Shown piece after piece: positions 5,265-6,206 of a stretch of DNA of 6,206 bases. The position numbers were made by a program, and so were the translations under genes. Numbering within the stretch: the stretch's first letter is position 1; each line of letters starts with the position of its first letter. Source of the DNA: Actinomycetota bacterium (GTDB lineage: Bacteria; Actinomycetota; Actinomycetes; S36-B12); NCBI GenBank assembly GCA_009702725.1, contig WLHM01000079.1, positions 1 through 6,206 on the forward strand. The letters are read 5' to 3'. The notes beneath the pieces are model-generated. The model was not told the DNA's origin and did no database searches. It worked only from the letters and a program-made list of their open reading frames with translations.

Positions 5265-6199
5265 TAGGCGCCCACTGCTCCTAAACCGAACAGCAACAAC
5301 CATACGGCGCTGATCACTAACAGTGCCTTATCGCGCAGCACCGCGTCCTCGGGGGCCTCTGCTTTACCGCGATCAATAGCCACGCCATATCTCAATATGG
5401 CAAGTACGAACGGCAGCACACTCCACTGCGCCCACGGCAGGGTCGACGGAGCCTGACCAACCTCGAAGGCCCATAGGCAGTAGGCAACTATCGTGACTGC
5501 TGCTGACACACCCAAGACGAAACGCAGATAGCCCAATGAATAGCCATCAAGGCTGCGGCGCTTTGGTGTATCCGTGCCAGTGGCCTGATTCAGCGATCGC
5601 TCGAGTTCACTGAACCTTTTGCCCGCGGCCATAAAGAGTGATCCGAAGCCGGCAACTATCAAGAACCATTGTGAGATCGGCAGGTTTGATGCGACGCCGC
5701 CAGCAATTGCCCGAAGCAGAAAACCCATAGCAATGAGTACGAGTTCAATAACCGGCTCTTGCTTTAAGATCAGAGAATACGAAAGAGTGAAAATGAAATA
5801 GATTGCAACAACGCCAGCTAGTTCTGGCCTTATCCACCAAGACAAGGCCAGCGCCACAAGTGCGAGCGCGATTGCGAACGCTGCCGCGACACTCGGCTTT
5901 AGGTCTCCCGCGGCAATCGGGCGATTGCACTTCGTTGGATGGTTGCGATCAGCATCAACGTCACGAATATCGTTTATTAAATATGTCGAACTCGATATGA
6001 GGCAGAATGCGACAAATGCCCAAAGGGTCGGCACCAACACCGATGGCTCGAAAAGTGAACCAGCCGCCAATGGAGCGGCAAGTACAAGAACATTCTTTAA
6101 CCATTGCCTCGGCCGCATTGCTGACGCGAGTGCAACGGGAAGTGGCCGTCCTTCACGCATCGCGTTCAACACTCGCTCCCGGCTCTGAATCGCCGACAA
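5264..6199 (-). CDS. ubiA: Decaprenyl-phosphate phosphoribosyltransferase (UbiA family, Rv3806c type)
   Basis: Integral membrane UbiA-superfamily enzyme that joins PRPP and polyprenyl phosphate to give polyprenyl-phosphoryl-5-phosphoribose, the committed step to DPA. Diagnostic segments: RPRQWLKNVLVLAAPLA (29-45), the metal/diphosphate motif NDIRDVDADR (Asn76, Asp77, Asp80, Asp84) followed by HPTK and RPIAAG, YSLILK (141-146), LLRAIAGGVA (161-170), FMAAGKRFSEL (189-199), YLRFV (224-228), and ILRYGVAIDRG with PEDAVLRD (268-290). This second half matches the phosphoribosyltransferase branch, not quinone prenyltransferases. About eight or nine hydrophobic segments are visible. Length is 311 residues from TTG 6199 (Rv3806c 302). 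The start is uncertain: TTG 6169 (6 nt after GGGAG), ATG 6160 or a start beyond the right edge are possible, since no in-frame stop lies between 6199 and the edge. First visible gene of the operon. Confidence 0.93.
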   Translation of the reverse strand: MSAIQSRERVLNAMREGRPLPVALASAMRPRQWLKNVLVLAAPLAAGSLFEPSVLVPTLWAFVAFCLISSSTYLINDIRDVDADRNHPTKCNRPIAAGDLKPSVAAAFAIALALVALALSWWIRPELAGVVAIYFIFTLSYSLILKQEPVIELVLIAMGFLLRAIAGGVASNLPISQWFLIVAGFGSLFMAAGKRFSELERSLNQATGTDTPKRRSLDGYSLGYLRFVLGVSAAVTIVAYCLWAFEVGQAPSTLPWAQWSVLPFVLAILRYGVAIDRGKAEAPEDAVLRDKALLVISAVWLLLFGLGAVGA

Positions 6200-6206
6200 T
6201 GCGAGC

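Noticed and set aside
5265..5303. Longer DprE1 start at ATG 5303
   Set aside because: No ribosome site precedes it, it would overlap ubiA by 40 nt, and the extra 13 residues are not found in the family; ATG 5264 forms a TAATG junction with ubiA.
4870..5313. Plus-strand open frame of 147 codons opposite dprE1
   Set aside because: It is antisense to the well-conserved FAD domain of DprE1 and shows no motif of its own.

Overview
The window looks like a chromosomal segment of a moderately GC-rich actinobacterium (Actinomycetota). The strongest evidence is a three-gene minus-strand operon whose products closely match the mycobacterial enzymes that make the arabinose donor decaprenyl-phosphoryl-arabinose (DPA): a UbiA-type phosphoribosyltransferase (Rv3806c type), DprE1 and DprE2. 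A carbonic anhydrase resembling mycobacterial Rv1284, frequent GTG/TTG starts and an apparently leaderless gene fit the same phylum. I cannot name the genus.

Layout, left to right. At 1-292 (minus) is the N-terminal part of a beta-class carbonic anhydrase that runs off the left edge. At 293-584 is a divergent intergenic region rich in dyad symmetry: a 13-bp palindrome beside a possible carbonic anhydrase -10 box, a weak 17-bp dyad, and a 52-nt nested stem-loop that overlaps a 16-bp palindrome. At 585-1661 (plus) is an exported endonuclease/exonuclease/phosphatase (EEP) family enzyme with all core catalytic motifs. At 1662-1758 is a short gap with a symmetric 26-bp dyad and a possible -10 box exactly placed for a leaderless start. 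At 1759-3072 (plus) is a 437-residue lipoprotein of unknown function. At 3073-3135 is a short convergent gap. At 3136-6199 (minus) is the operon ubiA-dprE1-dprE2, transcribed leftward.

How the genes work together. The operon gives a near-complete route from PRPP and polyprenyl phosphate to DPA: UbiA makes polyprenyl-phosphoryl-5-phosphoribose, an unseen phosphatase removes the 5-phosphate, DprE1 oxidises C2' of the ribose, and DprE2 reduces the keto sugar to arabinose. The genes are joined by a 1-nt overlap (TAATG) and a 4-nt overlap (GTGA), so translational coupling is likely. DPA is the donor for cell-wall arabinan. The exported EEP enzyme and the lipoprotein also act outside the cytoplasmic membrane, but nothing in the sequence links them to arabinan synthesis.

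I see no mobile element, CRISPR array, tRNA or rRNA, and no clearly new multi-gene system. The items most worth following are the DprE1 residue change at the benzothiazinone-target cysteine, the structured divergent intergenic region, and the unknown lipoprotein with its apparently leaderless, dyad-flanked start.
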